This document shows positions 34,401-43,078 of a DNA stretch of 64,000 bases, in pieces. This stretch comes from CAISCU01 sp943361925. GTDB taxonomy: Bacteria; Bacteroidota; Bacteroidia; UKL13-3. Made by a program: the position numbers and the translations under genes. Within the stretch, counting starts at the first letter, position 1. Each line of letters begins with the position of its first letter. The DNA is taken from contig CALRIT020000005.1 of NCBI GenBank assembly GCA_943361925.1, positions 124,001 through 188,000 of the forward strand, in the 5' to 3' direction. Under the pieces are notes generated by a model that saw only the letters and a program-made list of their open reading frames with translations, searched no databases and had not been told where the DNA came from.

Positions 34401-34678
34401 GTAAATCTGAAAAGTTTGATTTGATTTTAATGGACCTTCAAATGCCTGAAATGGATGGATTTGAAGCCACCAAACAAATCAGGAAAATGGGTTTAAACAT
34501 GCCAATTTTTGCTTTAACTGCTAATGTGTTTTCTGATGTTAAAGAGAAAGTTTTGGATTCAGGAATGAATGATTATATTAGTAAGCCATTCAATCCAACT
34601 GAATTATATTCAAAATTACAAGTACAGTATAAGTTGAAAATAAAGAATGGGGAAAGTCCTAAACTGACTTTATTTTGA
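31448..34678 (+). CDS. Hybrid sensor histidine kinase/response regulator with PAS domains
   Basis: 1076 residues. The first about 170 residues contain about five hydrophobic helices (membrane sensor). PAS-type domains follow at about 178-290, 300-410, 425-540 and 545-670, the last of PAS_3 type (GLSSYFEAEYRFRKKDNSFLWV). The kinase core has phosphoacceptor His704 in MSHEIRTP, an N-box and the G-boxes (DTGIGI, GGTGLGLAI). The C-terminal receiver has Asp996 (LILMDLQMPEMDG) and Lys1046 (YISKPFNP). No output domain, so the phosphoryl group must go to a separate partner. It sits 10 bp after menC; whether that reflects function is unknown. Its 3' end overlaps the convergent VanZ-like gene by 9 bp. 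Confidence 0.93.
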   Translation: MSREIKLLQILSWLCMANGIAFTILELIFGQYINSLIASFAIIPGLGVYLLVKANKPSAAFNFFRISLLIIFYIFDTGFSINTGSYLFYVPFIIVTFLFESPKYTQSKIFGLSGVLILVIAINFFDSPKLASLFISESIKLESLFYINLTLSFVSSILILQYFSDAKKKVNSDLEQNQASYSALVENTDDQIWAIDTEYKLLSFNNNYRIAFESFWKKAPKLGENVMSDGAAHPEVFNYWMGLYNRAIAGERFKEEQVYEYGGEKHFLEFSFVPVSSNGQVKSVVITATDISAIRNREEELKVYAENLNLLLSSTGDIIFELDENSVCIRVWHAKEVELVDSIDFFIGKKLKELFDIPFKIRLSDQFDQVLRTKQSRVYEYSHPFKGSLKHYSCKIRIINTTGPARIAVVLEDISSRKEIELRQARQSIFLNKLIDHIPLGIYVKNVNDNFAYTIWNRELELMFDLPQSKVIGKTDAEIFNHEGEIKQYISSDKLVAETAEPVLINKLNINFGHNKIVARNFKIPILDTNGKVELIIGILENITDIVQAQQNLELAEKRWQYALSGSRDVVWDVNIFTGEIYYSPLFKLMLGFEEDENPILIWEELIHPDDFKNTWFKYQQHMKGLSSYFEAEYRFRKKDNSFLWVLDRGRVAERSETGEALRIIGTFHDITYKKNLEDQLIKAKEKAEEVSKAKGLFLSTMSHEIRTPMNAVNGIIRLLMQDDPVAHQIDNLKALKFSSEQLMFLLNDILDFSKIDAGKLERDERNFKPEELFRNIVQTMGSQLEDKPVKLSLNFEGTIPSFLLGDRHRLGQVLSNLLSNAIKFTEEGRVDVKFKFPILSENDYLLYCEVVDTGIGISEEKLPFIFELFTQATNETTRKFGGTGLGLAISKKLVEWLGGYLSVESKIGLGTRFWFEIPIKKGTDNYAEIRDKENENLTFNPLQNFKVLIVEDNKMNVFVLERFMKKWQVDYKISENGLFALDACKSEKFDLILMDLQMPEMDGFEATKQIRKMGLNMPIFALTANVFSDVKEKVLDSGMNDYISKPFNPTELYSKLQVQYKLKIKNGESPKLTLF

Positions 34679-35032
34679 CCTCAAAAAGAGTATAATTGAA
34701 AGTGATATTGCTCCAATTGCATTGGCTATCATATCTACATAATCAAAACTTCTATATACAAAAAATGATCCTTGAATAATTTCAATTATGACACCATAAA
34801 TTGAACTTATTAAACCAGCATATAAGTAGTATTTTTTTTTCCATTCTAATTTTTGTATGCCAACAATCAGACTTAAACTCATAATGGCAAACAAAGTAAA
34901 ATGAGCAAATTTATCAGGTCCAATATCCCAATTTACTCGAATACTGGGCAGTTTGCTCGGATTCATAATACATAGAATCAGAATACAAACTGCCCAGATA
35001 ATTGCCCATTTAAAGGCTAAAACTATTTTCAT
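34670..35032 (-). CDS. VanZ-family membrane protein
   Basis: 120 residues with four hydrophobic helices and the VanZ-like signature DKFAHFTLFAIMSLSLI (about 41-57) plus YGVIIEIIQGSFF...FDYVDMIANAIGA (about 79-108). VanZ proteins in general have unclear function; despite the name, resistance is not implied. The start ATG overlaps the pgk stop (ATGA), giving probable translational coupling to a glycolytic gene. Confidence 0.85.
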   Translation of the reverse strand: MKIVLAFKWAIIWAVCILILCIMNPSKLPSIRVNWDIGPDKFAHFTLFAIMSLSLIVGIQKLEWKKKYYLYAGLISSIYGVIIEIIQGSFFVYRSFDYVDMIANAIGAISLSIILFLRSK

Positions 35033-36249
35033 TCTTGTGCTAATACAGCTGCAATTCCAGGAAGAGTTTTACCTTCGAAATATTCTAAAAGAGCACCACC
35101 ACCGGTACTTACATAACTAACTTCATTTTCAAAACCAAATTTCGCAACCGCAGCGGCACTATCGCCACCACCAATTAAACTGAATGCACCATTTTTAGTA
35201 GCTTCTGCAACTGCTATAGCAATTGTTTTAGTTCCTTTTTCGAAATGACTCATTTCAAAAACGCCCATTGGTCCATTCCATAAAATGGTTTTAGAGTTTC
35301 TTACAACTTCAGCAAAACTTTCAATAGCTTTTTCGCCAATATCTAAACCCATCCAACCTTTGTCGATTTGTTTGTTATCGCAATTTTTATAATTGGCTTC
35401 ATTGCTAAATGCATCGGCAACAATAGAATCTTCAGGTAAAAGCATTTTTACTCCGCGAGCTTCAGCCTTTTTCAATAATTCTAAACATAAATCCAATCTA
35501 TCATCTTCACATAAACTTGAGCCAATTTCATAACCTTGAGCTTTTAAGAAAGTATAAGCCATTCCTCCGCCAATAATCAAATTATCAACTTTCTCAATCA
35601 GATTTTCTAATATCAGTAATTTGTCTGAAACTTTTGCTCCACCGGTAATTGCGGTAAACGGACGTTCAGCATTTTTCATTACTTTTTCAGCATTGGCAAC
35701 TTCTTGAGCCATCACATAACCAAAACAACATTTTTCTTTGAAGAATTTTGCAATAATTGCTGTTGAAGCATGAGCTCTGTGTGCGGTACCAAATGCATCA
35801 TTTACCCAGATATCACCAAGTTTGCTTAGTTTTTCTGCAAAAGCTTCATCACCTTTTTCTTCTTCTTTGTAAAATCGTAAGTTTTCAAGTAATAAAACTT
35901 CACCGGGTTTTAAGTTTGAAGCCATTTGTGCAGCTTCCTCACCAATACAATCTCCACCCCATTTTACATCAATACCAAGTAAGCCAGAAAGAGTACTTAA
36001 TACGTTTTTTAAACTATGTTTTTCATAATCCACCGTACCATCATCTTTTAGTTTTTTTAATGGTCTACCTAAGTGACTCATTAAAACACAAGAACCACCA
36101 TCATTTAAAATCTTTTTTAAACTTGGAATGGTTGCACGAATACGAGCATCATCTGTTACTTCTAAAGTTTTTTTGTCGAGTGGAACATTAAAGTCAACTC
36201 TTACCAATGCTCTTTTTCCGGAAAAATTAAAATCGTCTATGCTAATCAT
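35029..36249 (-). CDS. pgk: Phosphoglycerate kinase
   Basis: Transfers phosphate between 1,3-bisphosphoglycerate and ADP in glycolysis. 406 residues, normal length. Signature N-terminal RVDFNVPL (about 17-24), substrate-binding SHLGRP (about 59-64), hinge region, and C-terminal nucleotide site LIGGGDSAAAVAKFG and STGGGALLEYFEG. All main residues are present. A -7 box lies 23-30 bp upstream. Bacteroidota pgk genes often have small membrane genes nearby; here the VanZ-like gene overlaps its stop. Confidence 0.97.
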   Translation of the reverse strand: MISIDDFNFSGKRALVRVDFNVPLDKKTLEVTDDARIRATIPSLKKILNDGGSCVLMSHLGRPLKKLKDDGTVDYEKHSLKNVLSTLSGLLGIDVKWGGDCIGEEAAQMASNLKPGEVLLLENLRFYKEEEKGDEAFAEKLSKLGDIWVNDAFGTAHRAHASTAIIAKFFKEKCCFGYVMAQEVANAEKVMKNAERPFTAITGGAKVSDKLLILENLIEKVDNLIIGGGMAYTFLKAQGYEIGSSLCEDDRLDLCLELLKKAEARGVKMLLPEDSIVADAFSNEANYKNCDNKQIDKGWMGLDIGEKAIESFAEVVRNSKTILWNGPMGVFEMSHFEKGTKTIAIAVAEATKNGAFSLIGGGDSAAAVAKFGFENEVSYVSTGGGALLEYFEGKTLPGIAAVLAQE

Positions 36250-36271
36250 ATTACTTTGGGTTAAAGTGCCT

Positions 36272-36279
36272 CAAAGGTA
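36272..36279 (-). promoter_or_regulatory. pgk promoter -7 box
   Basis: TACCTTTG on the minus strand, exact TAnnTTTG, about 22 bases before the pgk ATG. A good -33 TTG was not found at standard spacing. Confidence 0.5.
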
Positions 36280-36408
36280 ATTAATCCAATTCATAAATAT
36301 CGATTTTACAAGAACTTAATATGTTCAGGTCAATAAAATTTTGCGGCTTTTTAATCGAAATTTTGCTTTTAAAAAAAATCCCTTATTTTTATAGATTAAA
36401 TCAATTCT

Positions 36409-37617
36409 ATGAGAAGAATATTACTTATTACTTTAATTCTATTTTCTGTTATAGTAAACAAAGTTCTGGCACAAACACGGTTTCTTGATGTTGTTTATGA
36501 TAGTGCTGTTACTAACCCAAATATAAAGTATGGCGCAGCAGTAAACTATCTAGGGCAAAACCAGGATTTGTTTTTGGATTTTTATGAGGGTCAAACTGAT
36601 ACCTTGAAAAATCGTCCTTTGTTAGTTTTAGCTCATGGTGGTTCATTCGTACAAGGAAATAAAGCGGCAACCGACATTACAAAATTATGTAGAGAATTAG
36701 CAAAAAGAGGTTATGCTGTTGCATCAATACAATACAGATTGGGAGTTAATATTGCCGGTACAGGAGGTTTAACACAAGAATTTACACATGCAGTTTGGAG
36801 AGGTGCTCAGGATGGAAGAGCGGCTGTTAGATTTTTCAGGAAAAGTTTCGAAGAAGGAAACCCTTATGGTATTGATACTTCAAAAATTTATGTAGGTGGA
36901 ATTTCTGCCGGTGGAGTTCTTGGTATGCATATGCAATGCCTTGATTTACCATCAGAATTAGCTTCTGTTAATGTTGATACAGTTGCAATTGGTGGAATTG
37001 AAGGTAATAGCGGAAATCCGGGATATAGCTTTAGAGTAAAAGGTGTTATTTCACTTTGTGGAGCGATTTCAAATGTTTCATGGATGCTGAATAACAAGGA
37101 TATTAAATTAATTTCAATGCATGGTACAAACGACCAAACAGTTCCATATGCATCAGATTATTTCAAATTTTTTAATAGTCCAATTGGTTTTCTACAAGGT
37201 GGATTCAGCATGGATTCTGCTGCTCAAAAAATGGGTATTACTTCAGCTTTCCATACTTTTTATGGTGCAGATCATGTGCCTTTTTCAACCAATGCACTTT
37301 ACATGGATACCACAGTAAAGTTTGTTAGTAAAGAATTGTACAAACAATTAACAGGTTTAATCCCAACAGGAATTCAAAATAATACTGAAACTGCTTTTGG
37401 AGTTTATCCAAATCCAACTCATTCAAGTTTATACATCAGCTTACCTAAGGTTGATGATTATACCTATGAAATCAAATCGCTTGAAGGGAAATCAATTAAA
37501 AGTGGTGGATTCTCAAATGGCAATGAAATAGGTGTTTCTGATATTAAATCAGGAATTTATATCCTTGTTGTTTCAGGTAAAATTAATTCGTTTACAAAGA
37601 GAATTATTATTGAGTAA
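36409..37617 (+). CDS. Secreted alpha/beta-hydrolase (esterase-like) with T9SS sorting domain
   Basis: 402 residues. Signal peptide (MRRILLITLILFSVIVNKVLAQ, cut near residue 21). An alpha/beta-hydrolase domain has the oxyanion motif HGGSF, nucleophile Ser166 in GISAGG, Asp242 (GTNDQTVPY) and His289 (GADHVPF), a full triad. The last about 75 residues are a type A T9SS C-terminal domain (VYPNPTHSSLYISL ... IYILVVSGKI ... KRIIIE), which directs export through SprA and is cut off or anchored at the surface. Substrate unknown; the form resembles carboxylesterases. Its stop overlaps the Rieske start (TAATG). Confidence 0.9.
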   Translation: MRRILLITLILFSVIVNKVLAQTRFLDVVYDSAVTNPNIKYGAAVNYLGQNQDLFLDFYEGQTDTLKNRPLLVLAHGGSFVQGNKAATDITKLCRELAKRGYAVASIQYRLGVNIAGTGGLTQEFTHAVWRGAQDGRAAVRFFRKSFEEGNPYGIDTSKIYVGGISAGGVLGMHMQCLDLPSELASVNVDTVAIGGIEGNSGNPGYSFRVKGVISLCGAISNVSWMLNNKDIKLISMHGTNDQTVPYASDYFKFFNSPIGFLQGGFSMDSAAQKMGITSAFHTFYGADHVPFSTNALYMDTTVKFVSKELYKQLTGLIPTGIQNNTETAFGVYPNPTHSSLYISLPKVDDYTYEIKSLEGKSIKSGGFSNGNEIGVSDIKSGIYILVVSGKINSFTKRIIIE

Positions 37618-37967
37618 TGCCTAAAAAATTCTTTAAGGTTTACGACTTTGCTGAACATGGCAATGAGCCTCAAGCTATAAACTCTATTAGAACAATTGAT
37701 ATTGAGGGAAAGAGAATTTGTTTAGTAAGACTAAGTGATTCTTATTATGCCATTGATGATACTTGTCCGCATGCAGGTGCACGTTTGGGTTTAGGTAAAT
37801 GTGATGAAAATGGAATGGTAGTTTGTCCGATTCATAGATATAAATATGATGCAAAAACGGGTAGAGGATTACCACAACAAGGTGATTTTGTAAATACATA
37901 TGTTACAGAAACAAGAACAGATGGTGTTTATGTGGCATTTGATAAAAAATGGTGGCAAATTTTTTAA
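37617..37967 (+). CDS. Rieske [2Fe-2S] protein
   Basis: 116-residue single-domain Rieske ferredoxin-type protein. Cluster ligands are Cys50/His52 (CPHAG) and Cys70/His73 (CPIHRY), with the usual spacing. No membrane anchor or signal, so it is cytosolic, like the small ferredoxin subunits of dioxygenases or nitrite reductase (NirD-like), but no oxygenase gene is nearby. Its start overlaps the stop of the hydrolase gene and it is 9 bp before a membrane protein gene. The redox partner is not evident. Confidence 0.92.
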   Translation: MPKKFFKVYDFAEHGNEPQAINSIRTIDIEGKRICLVRLSDSYYAIDDTCPHAGARLGLGKCDENGMVVCPIHRYKYDAKTGRGLPQQGDFVNTYVTETRTDGVYVAFDKKWWQIF

Positions 37968-37976
37968 AATTTCGAT

Positions 37977-38726
37977 ATGCAGAATTGGGTTTATGATTAT
38001 ATGAATGATACAGTTCCATTTTATCAATGGAGTTTGTCTCATTTTATGGCACTGGGAGTTTCACTATTTGCAATAATTTTTATTCCTTGGTACAGCAAAA
38101 AATATTTAACAGTTAAACAACAAGATATAGTTGGTTCTACTATTGGAATTACTATTACTTTAAGTCTTTTAATCTGGAACCTGCTTAATTACATGTCGGG
38201 TACCTATAGCTTACAAGAAGATCTTCCACTTCAATTATGCAGATTTTCAAACCTGACTATTTTTTTGGTGATGGTTTGGAAAAAACAATGGTGGTTCGAA
38301 CTATTATATTTTTGGTCTTTAGGAGGCATGTTACAAGCCAGTATTACTCCTGATTTACAAGAAAACTTCCCTCACTTTTTGTATATCAGATATTGGATTG
38401 GACATACAGGAATGATACTAGCAATTGTTTATGCTTGTGTTGTTTATGGAATGCGTCCTAAAGCTAAAGATATTTGGAAAGCTATGCTTGGAATAAATGT
38501 CTTTTTGGTGATTGCTGCAATAGTAAATTACATATTAGATGCCAATTATTTCTGGATTTGTGGTAAACCACCTTCAGCAAGTATTTTAGATTATCTGGGT
38601 CCATGGCCTTATTACGTTTTCTTTGCTGAATTTGTTGCTTTGGCAAATTTCGTGGCAGCCTATATACCTTGGTGGATTATTGATGCAGTTGATAAAAAAG
38701 AAGTGGCTTCAAAAAAAAATGAATAA
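37977..38726 (+). CDS. TIGR02206/YwaF-type integral membrane protein
   Basis: 249 residues with about seven hydrophobic helices. Motifs HFMALGVSLFAIIFIPWY, LPLQLCRFSNLTIFLVM (about 83-99), MLQASITPDL and FLYIRYWIGHTGMILAIVY match the YwaF/TIGR02206 family, whose role is unknown. Lies 9 bp after the Rieske gene; its 3' end overlaps the next gene by 8 bp. Confidence 0.82.
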   Translation: MQNWVYDYMNDTVPFYQWSLSHFMALGVSLFAIIFIPWYSKKYLTVKQQDIVGSTIGITITLSLLIWNLLNYMSGTYSLQEDLPLQLCRFSNLTIFLVMVWKKQWWFELLYFWSLGGMLQASITPDLQENFPHFLYIRYWIGHTGMILAIVYACVVYGMRPKAKDIWKAMLGINVFLVIAAIVNYILDANYFWICGKPPSASILDYLGPWPYYVFFAEFVALANFVAAYIPWWIIDAVDKKEVASKKNE

Positions 38727-39492
38727 AATATTACCCCTTATCTTCTTCATAAGCTTTTTTTATTTAAGTATTTCTGTTGGCTTTGCTTATGAAACTAAAA
38801 AGAATTCATCTCCAATTTTACCCAAGAGTCAATCTTTAGGTAATCGCAAGGATGCATTTTCTTTTTCAATTGGAGTTTCGTTCTGTAAGCTGAAAGCAGA
38901 GGGTGAAGGAGCATACAATTTAATTGCAATTGGAAAAGCAAATTATACTGTAAATACTGGATTTTCAGCCGCTGTTTTTAGACAATTTATACCTGTTTCT
39001 TACCGTAAGAATTTTAAAATTGGTTACGGCTTGAGGTACCATCAGATGAATGCCACCGGTGATTACTCTCAGAAATATTCTAATGGAGTTGAAGAAAAGT
39101 ATCAGTTTAATTTTAAGTTTTCTGCAATTGAAATTCCTTTGTATGCCAAGTATAGATTTGTGAAAAATAATCTTGGATTCGGATTTGCATTAGGAACTTC
39201 TTTTTCTGTTTTTCTTGATAAAAGCGATCAATTACAATATTTCGAGAGTTTTAATGGGGTTCAAAAACGTAATGATTATAGTGGAGCTGTTTATCTCAAT
39301 AGAGCTAACGGCGAAGGTTTGATGTCGAGTTCATTTAATACCTTTGCCGCTTTTAGTTTAGATATACCAATTTTCGAGGAGCAAATTCTTTTTCTTGAGA
39401 CAACTTATTGCCCTTATTTTAATATTGCCAACTCTTCAAAAACCTCTTTGTATCCTACTTTTACAGATTTACATGTTGGAATTAGATTCTAA
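38719..39492 (+). CDS. Outer-membrane beta-barrel protein
   Basis: 257 residues, start ATG at 38719 overlapping the preceding stop by 8 bp and giving the signal peptide MNKILPLIFFISFFYLSISV. An earlier in-frame codon at 38623 lies inside the membrane gene and is not likely. The mature part alternates short strands (FSFSIGVSFCKLKAEG, FSAAVFRQFIP, IGYGLRYHQM, KFSAIEIPLYAKYRF) and ends FTDLHVGIRF with a terminal Phe, a barrel signal. No exact family is recognised. Confidence 0.75.
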   Translation: MNKILPLIFFISFFYLSISVGFAYETKKNSSPILPKSQSLGNRKDAFSFSIGVSFCKLKAEGEGAYNLIAIGKANYTVNTGFSAAVFRQFIPVSYRKNFKIGYGLRYHQMNATGDYSQKYSNGVEEKYQFNFKFSAIEIPLYAKYRFVKNNLGFGFALGTSFSVFLDKSDQLQYFESFNGVQKRNDYSGAVYLNRANGEGLMSSSFNTFAAFSLDIPIFEEQILFLETTYCPYFNIANSSKTSLYPTFTDLHVGIRF

Positions 39493-39537
39493 TTCTTATA
39501 AATCGTTTTCTTAATAGAATTTTCCTAATTTTACCTA

Positions 39538-41853
39538 ATGGCAGATGAATGGAAAATTCTCAATGAAAAATTGAATCTCTTAATCAGAGAACAAGAACGT
39601 TTTCAAAGGGAAATAAAGGATATAAAATCCCAATTAGATAAACTGAAACCTAAGGAAGATTCCCTTCCTATATTAGCAGTAATTGAGCCCGAAATTAATC
39701 AGGAAGATTCACAGCCTATCTTAGAATCGAAACCTTTATTGGTTATTGAAGAAAAGAAGGAGCCTGAAATAATTAATCCTGTTTCAAGAAATCAAAAACT
39801 GGAAAAGTTTATTGGTGAAAACCTTATCAGTAAAATTGGAATAGCAATTTTAGTTTTAGGAGTAGGTGTTGGAGCAAAATTTGCAATCGACCACGAATTA
39901 ATTAGTCCTTTAACCAGAATCATTCTTGGTTATTTATTAGGATTTGGACTTTTGGCTTTTGCATTAAAACTAAAAGAAAAATACCATCAGTTTAGTGCAG
40001 TTTTACTCAGTGGCTCAATGGCCATCAATTACTTTTTAACTTATGCCGCATATTCCATTTATGAACTATTACCACAGAGTTTAGCTTTTTTACTGATGGT
40101 GATTTTCACTGTTTTTACAGTCCTTGCCTCATTAAAGTATAATCTGCAACTCATAGCCCATATAGGTTTGGTTGGTGCTTATGCGGTTCCATTTTTATTG
40201 AGTAATGGCTCTGGAAAAGTTGGGATTCTGTTTTCGTATGTTGGAATGATAAACCTGGGTATTTTATTCATTGCCTATAAACGTTATTGGAAACAATTGT
40301 ATTTGGTGGCCTACATTCTAACCTGGTTAATCTTTGCTTCTTGGTTTGTTTTTTCTTACAGCCAAGAGCTACATCAATGGTTGGCATTTGGCTTTGCTTC
40401 TCTGTATTATCTTACTTTTTATGGGATGTTTTTGGTGTATAAAATTATTGGAAACGAGAAATTTGAACCAAAGCAGGTTTTATTAGTTTTAAGTAATTCC
40501 TTTATATATTTTGGATTTGGCTATTCGATATTAGATAGTTCTTATGCTACCAATGATTTTTTAGGCTTGTTTACTGTTTTTAATGGATTAATCCATTTTA
40601 TAGTTTCATCTTATATTAAAGAGAAAGATTTAGCAGACAAAGATTTGTTTGTTGTTTTATTAGGTTTGGTGCTGGTCTTTGTTTCTATTGCTATTCCTAT
40701 TCAACTCGATGGAAACTGGGTTACACTTTGTTGGGCCGTTGAAGCTGCTTTACTTTTTTGGTTAGGCAGATCGAGAAGCATTGCTATTTATGAAAGTTTA
40801 TCATATGCTGTTATGGTTTTATTCTTGTTTTCAATTTTACAGGATTGGACAAGCATGCTAAACCAAATCCGACAAGCTGATGGTGCTGTAAAATTGGTAT
40901 TTAACCCCTACTTTTTAGTTGGAATTTTATCATCAATATCCTTTGGTTTCATTAATTATTTTCATCATAATAAAGAATTTGAAATACTAAAAACAAAGGA
41001 GTACAAACAACTACGAGATATACTTATTACAGGAATATTAATGCTGGTTTCATTCAATTCTTTTGCATTGGAGATTGTGAATTACTGGAATACTCTAATG
41101 TATAATTTTTTAGCTACCCACAATGAGTTTCCTGCTGATTCAATTTTAAATCCAATGATTGATGCCTTGCGGTTTAAGAATATCTGGCTCATTAATTACG
41201 CATCAATTTTCTTTTTGATTTTATACTTTGCTGATGCGAAATTTGATTTTAAAATTCAATACAAGTATTTTTTATTAGCAGGAAGTGTTTTGGTTTGTAT
41301 ATTGTTTTTAACAATCTCTTTATATGAATTTAGTGAATTGAGAGAAGCTTATTTAATGAGATTTCAGGATACAACTCATATTTATTTGCCGTTTAGTTTA
41401 TTCATTCGTTATATCAGTTTTCCTTTTGTTCTTCCATTGGTTTATTTTATTGCTAAGCAATCAAAAGATGAATGGTTTGTACAAGAATTTAATTGGCTTC
41501 CTAATCTTTTTAAGCACCTTTTTGTACTTTGGATTTTAAGTGCTGAAATGTTACACTTTATGGATGTTTCCGGTATCGAAGGTTCGTATAAATTGAGTCT
41601 AAGTATACTTTGGGGAGTATATGCATTGCTATTGGTATTTCTTGGTATATCGAAATCAAATAAATACCTCAGGTATGCTGCAATTGCACTTTTTGCGTTT
41701 ACACTTTTGAAACTGTTTTTCTATGATATTTCCGGGTTAAATACAATTGGGAAAACCATTGTATTTGTATCGTTGGGTATTTTATTATTGGTAATTTCGT
41801 TTCTATACAATAAAAACAAATCGAACTTATTTGATGAAAATAAAGAAGAATAA
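39538..41853 (+). CDS. DUF2339 multi-pass membrane protein
   Basis: 771 residues. The N-terminal about 45 residues are a coiled coil (LNLLIREQERFQREIKDIK), then an acidic linker, then FIGENLISKIGIAILVLGVG and more than twenty hydrophobic helices, the layout of DUF2339 proteins. Function unknown. The next gene encodes a DUF3999-like protein overlapping by 20 bp; DUF2339-DUF3999 pairs recur in many bacteria, which suggests a joint envelope role. Confidence 0.85.
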   Translation: MADEWKILNEKLNLLIREQERFQREIKDIKSQLDKLKPKEDSLPILAVIEPEINQEDSQPILESKPLLVIEEKKEPEIINPVSRNQKLEKFIGENLISKIGIAILVLGVGVGAKFAIDHELISPLTRIILGYLLGFGLLAFALKLKEKYHQFSAVLLSGSMAINYFLTYAAYSIYELLPQSLAFLLMVIFTVFTVLASLKYNLQLIAHIGLVGAYAVPFLLSNGSGKVGILFSYVGMINLGILFIAYKRYWKQLYLVAYILTWLIFASWFVFSYSQELHQWLAFGFASLYYLTFYGMFLVYKIIGNEKFEPKQVLLVLSNSFIYFGFGYSILDSSYATNDFLGLFTVFNGLIHFIVSSYIKEKDLADKDLFVVLLGLVLVFVSIAIPIQLDGNWVTLCWAVEAALLFWLGRSRSIAIYESLSYAVMVLFLFSILQDWTSMLNQIRQADGAVKLVFNPYFLVGILSSISFGFINYFHHNKEFEILKTKEYKQLRDILITGILMLVSFNSFALEIVNYWNTLMYNFLATHNEFPADSILNPMIDALRFKNIWLINYASIFFLILYFADAKFDFKIQYKYFLLAGSVLVCILFLTISLYEFSELREAYLMRFQDTTHIYLPFSLFIRYISFPFVLPLVYFIAKQSKDEWFVQEFNWLPNLFKHLFVLWILSAEMLHFMDVSGIEGSYKLSLSILWGVYALLLVFLGISKSNKYLRYAAIALFAFTLLKLFFYDISGLNTIGKTIVFVSLGILLLVISFLYNKNKSNLFDENKEE

Positions 41854-43078
41854 TATCGTTTTCATTTTGGTTTTTCTTTCAGGATTGATGCCTCTTTTAG
41901 CACAAAAGGGCTTTAATTTCAAAAGAAAAATTACAGGTGTGAAAAATGAGTGGCAACAGTTGTATTTACCAATTGATATGTACAAAAACTGTAAGCCTGA
42001 TTTTTCTGATATTAGAATTCAGGCTTATACCAAGAAGGGTGATACTTTAATTGTTCCATACATTCTCGAAAAGGTAAATTCAATTCAAAAAGAAGAAAGA
42101 GTAGATTTTAAAATTATCAATGAATCATATCGAAACGATTGGTACTACTTTACGCTGGTTTGTCCAACGGATGTTTTAGTTAATAACCTGGAATTAAATT
42201 TTGAGGAGGAGAATTTTGATTGGCATGTAAACCTGGATGCAGCAGAACAACTTGGTGAATGGATAACTATTTTGGATGATGTCAGAATATTGGCTTTTAA
42301 GAATAAGGAATCCTCTTATGTATTTTCAAAATTGAAATTTAGCGATTCAAAGTTTCCATATTACCGTGTTTCTATTCATGGAACTTCCAAACCTAAATTG
42401 AAATCAGTATTTCTTTCCTATACAGAAAATATTCCCGGTAGTTCAATTAGTTATAAAGTAAAAAATTTTACAGCCATTAATGATTTATCAAAAAAGGAAA
42501 CGATAGTAGATTTTGAATTAGATGAGCTATTACCAGTACATTCAATTCAACTTTTTATTAAAACACATACAGATTACTTTAGAAACACACTTCTGGAATA
42601 TTCAAACGATAGTATTTTTGTTGATTCTAAATGGAACTCTGTTTATAAGCCTTTGATGTATTCCTATATCTCTTCAGATGATTATTCTCCAATAAAATTT
42701 GGGGAGTTAAGGGCTAATAAATTCCGACTAAGAATATTCAATAATGATAATGAACCAATCAAGCTTGAATCAGTGCAGGTATTTGGTCCCAAGCATAAGT
42801 TAGTTGTTAGGTTGAATAATTTGGCAGCTAATTATTATTTGTTTTATGGAAACAAGCTGGTACCGGCTCCGATTTACGATTTAATTAATTTCAAATCAAA
42901 AATTCCATCTGATTTAGAAAGTCTTAGTTTAGGTCAGGAATTAAAAGGCGATATTGTGCATGAGGAAATTGAAGTTCCAATTGTACAAAAGAAGAGTTGG
43001 CTTTGGTTGATTTTAATAGCAATGGTTTTATTACTTTCCTATTTTTCATTTAAGATGTTAAAACAAGAAAAACGATGA
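41834..43078 (+). CDS. DUF3999-like exported protein with C-terminal membrane anchor
   Basis: 414 residues with an N-terminal signal peptide (IKKNNIVFILVFLSGLM), a long beta-rich extracytoplasmic domain with W/F/Y-rich strands (PYYRVSIHGTSKPKLKSV, FRLRIFNNDNEPIKLESVQVFG) and a C-terminal transmembrane helix (SWLWLILIAMVLLLSYF) followed by a basic tail, as in DUF3999. A TTG at 41831 precedes the chosen ATG at 41834. It overlaps DUF2339 by 20 bp and the next gene by 4 bp (ATGA). Function unknown. Confidence 0.78.
   Translation: MKIKKNNIVFILVFLSGLMPLLAQKGFNFKRKITGVKNEWQQLYLPIDMYKNCKPDFSDIRIQAYTKKGDTLIVPYILEKVNSIQKEERVDFKIINESYRNDWYYFTLVCPTDVLVNNLELNFEEENFDWHVNLDAAEQLGEWITILDDVRILAFKNKESSYVFSKLKFSDSKFPYYRVSIHGTSKPKLKSVFLSYTENIPGSSISYKVKNFTAINDLSKKETIVDFELDELLPVHSIQLFIKTHTDYFRNTLLEYSNDSIFVDSKWNSVYKPLMYSYISSDDYSPIKFGELRANKFRLRIFNNDNEPIKLESVQVFGPKHKLVVRLNNLAANYYLFYGNKLVPAPIYDLINFKSKIPSDLESLSLGQELKGDIVHEEIEVPIVQKKSWLWLILIAMVLLLSYFSFKMLKQEKR

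Noticed and set aside
34670..35032. Glycopeptide resistance suggested by the VanZ name
   Set aside because: VanZ-family proteins are widespread with no resistance link, and no other van gene is present.
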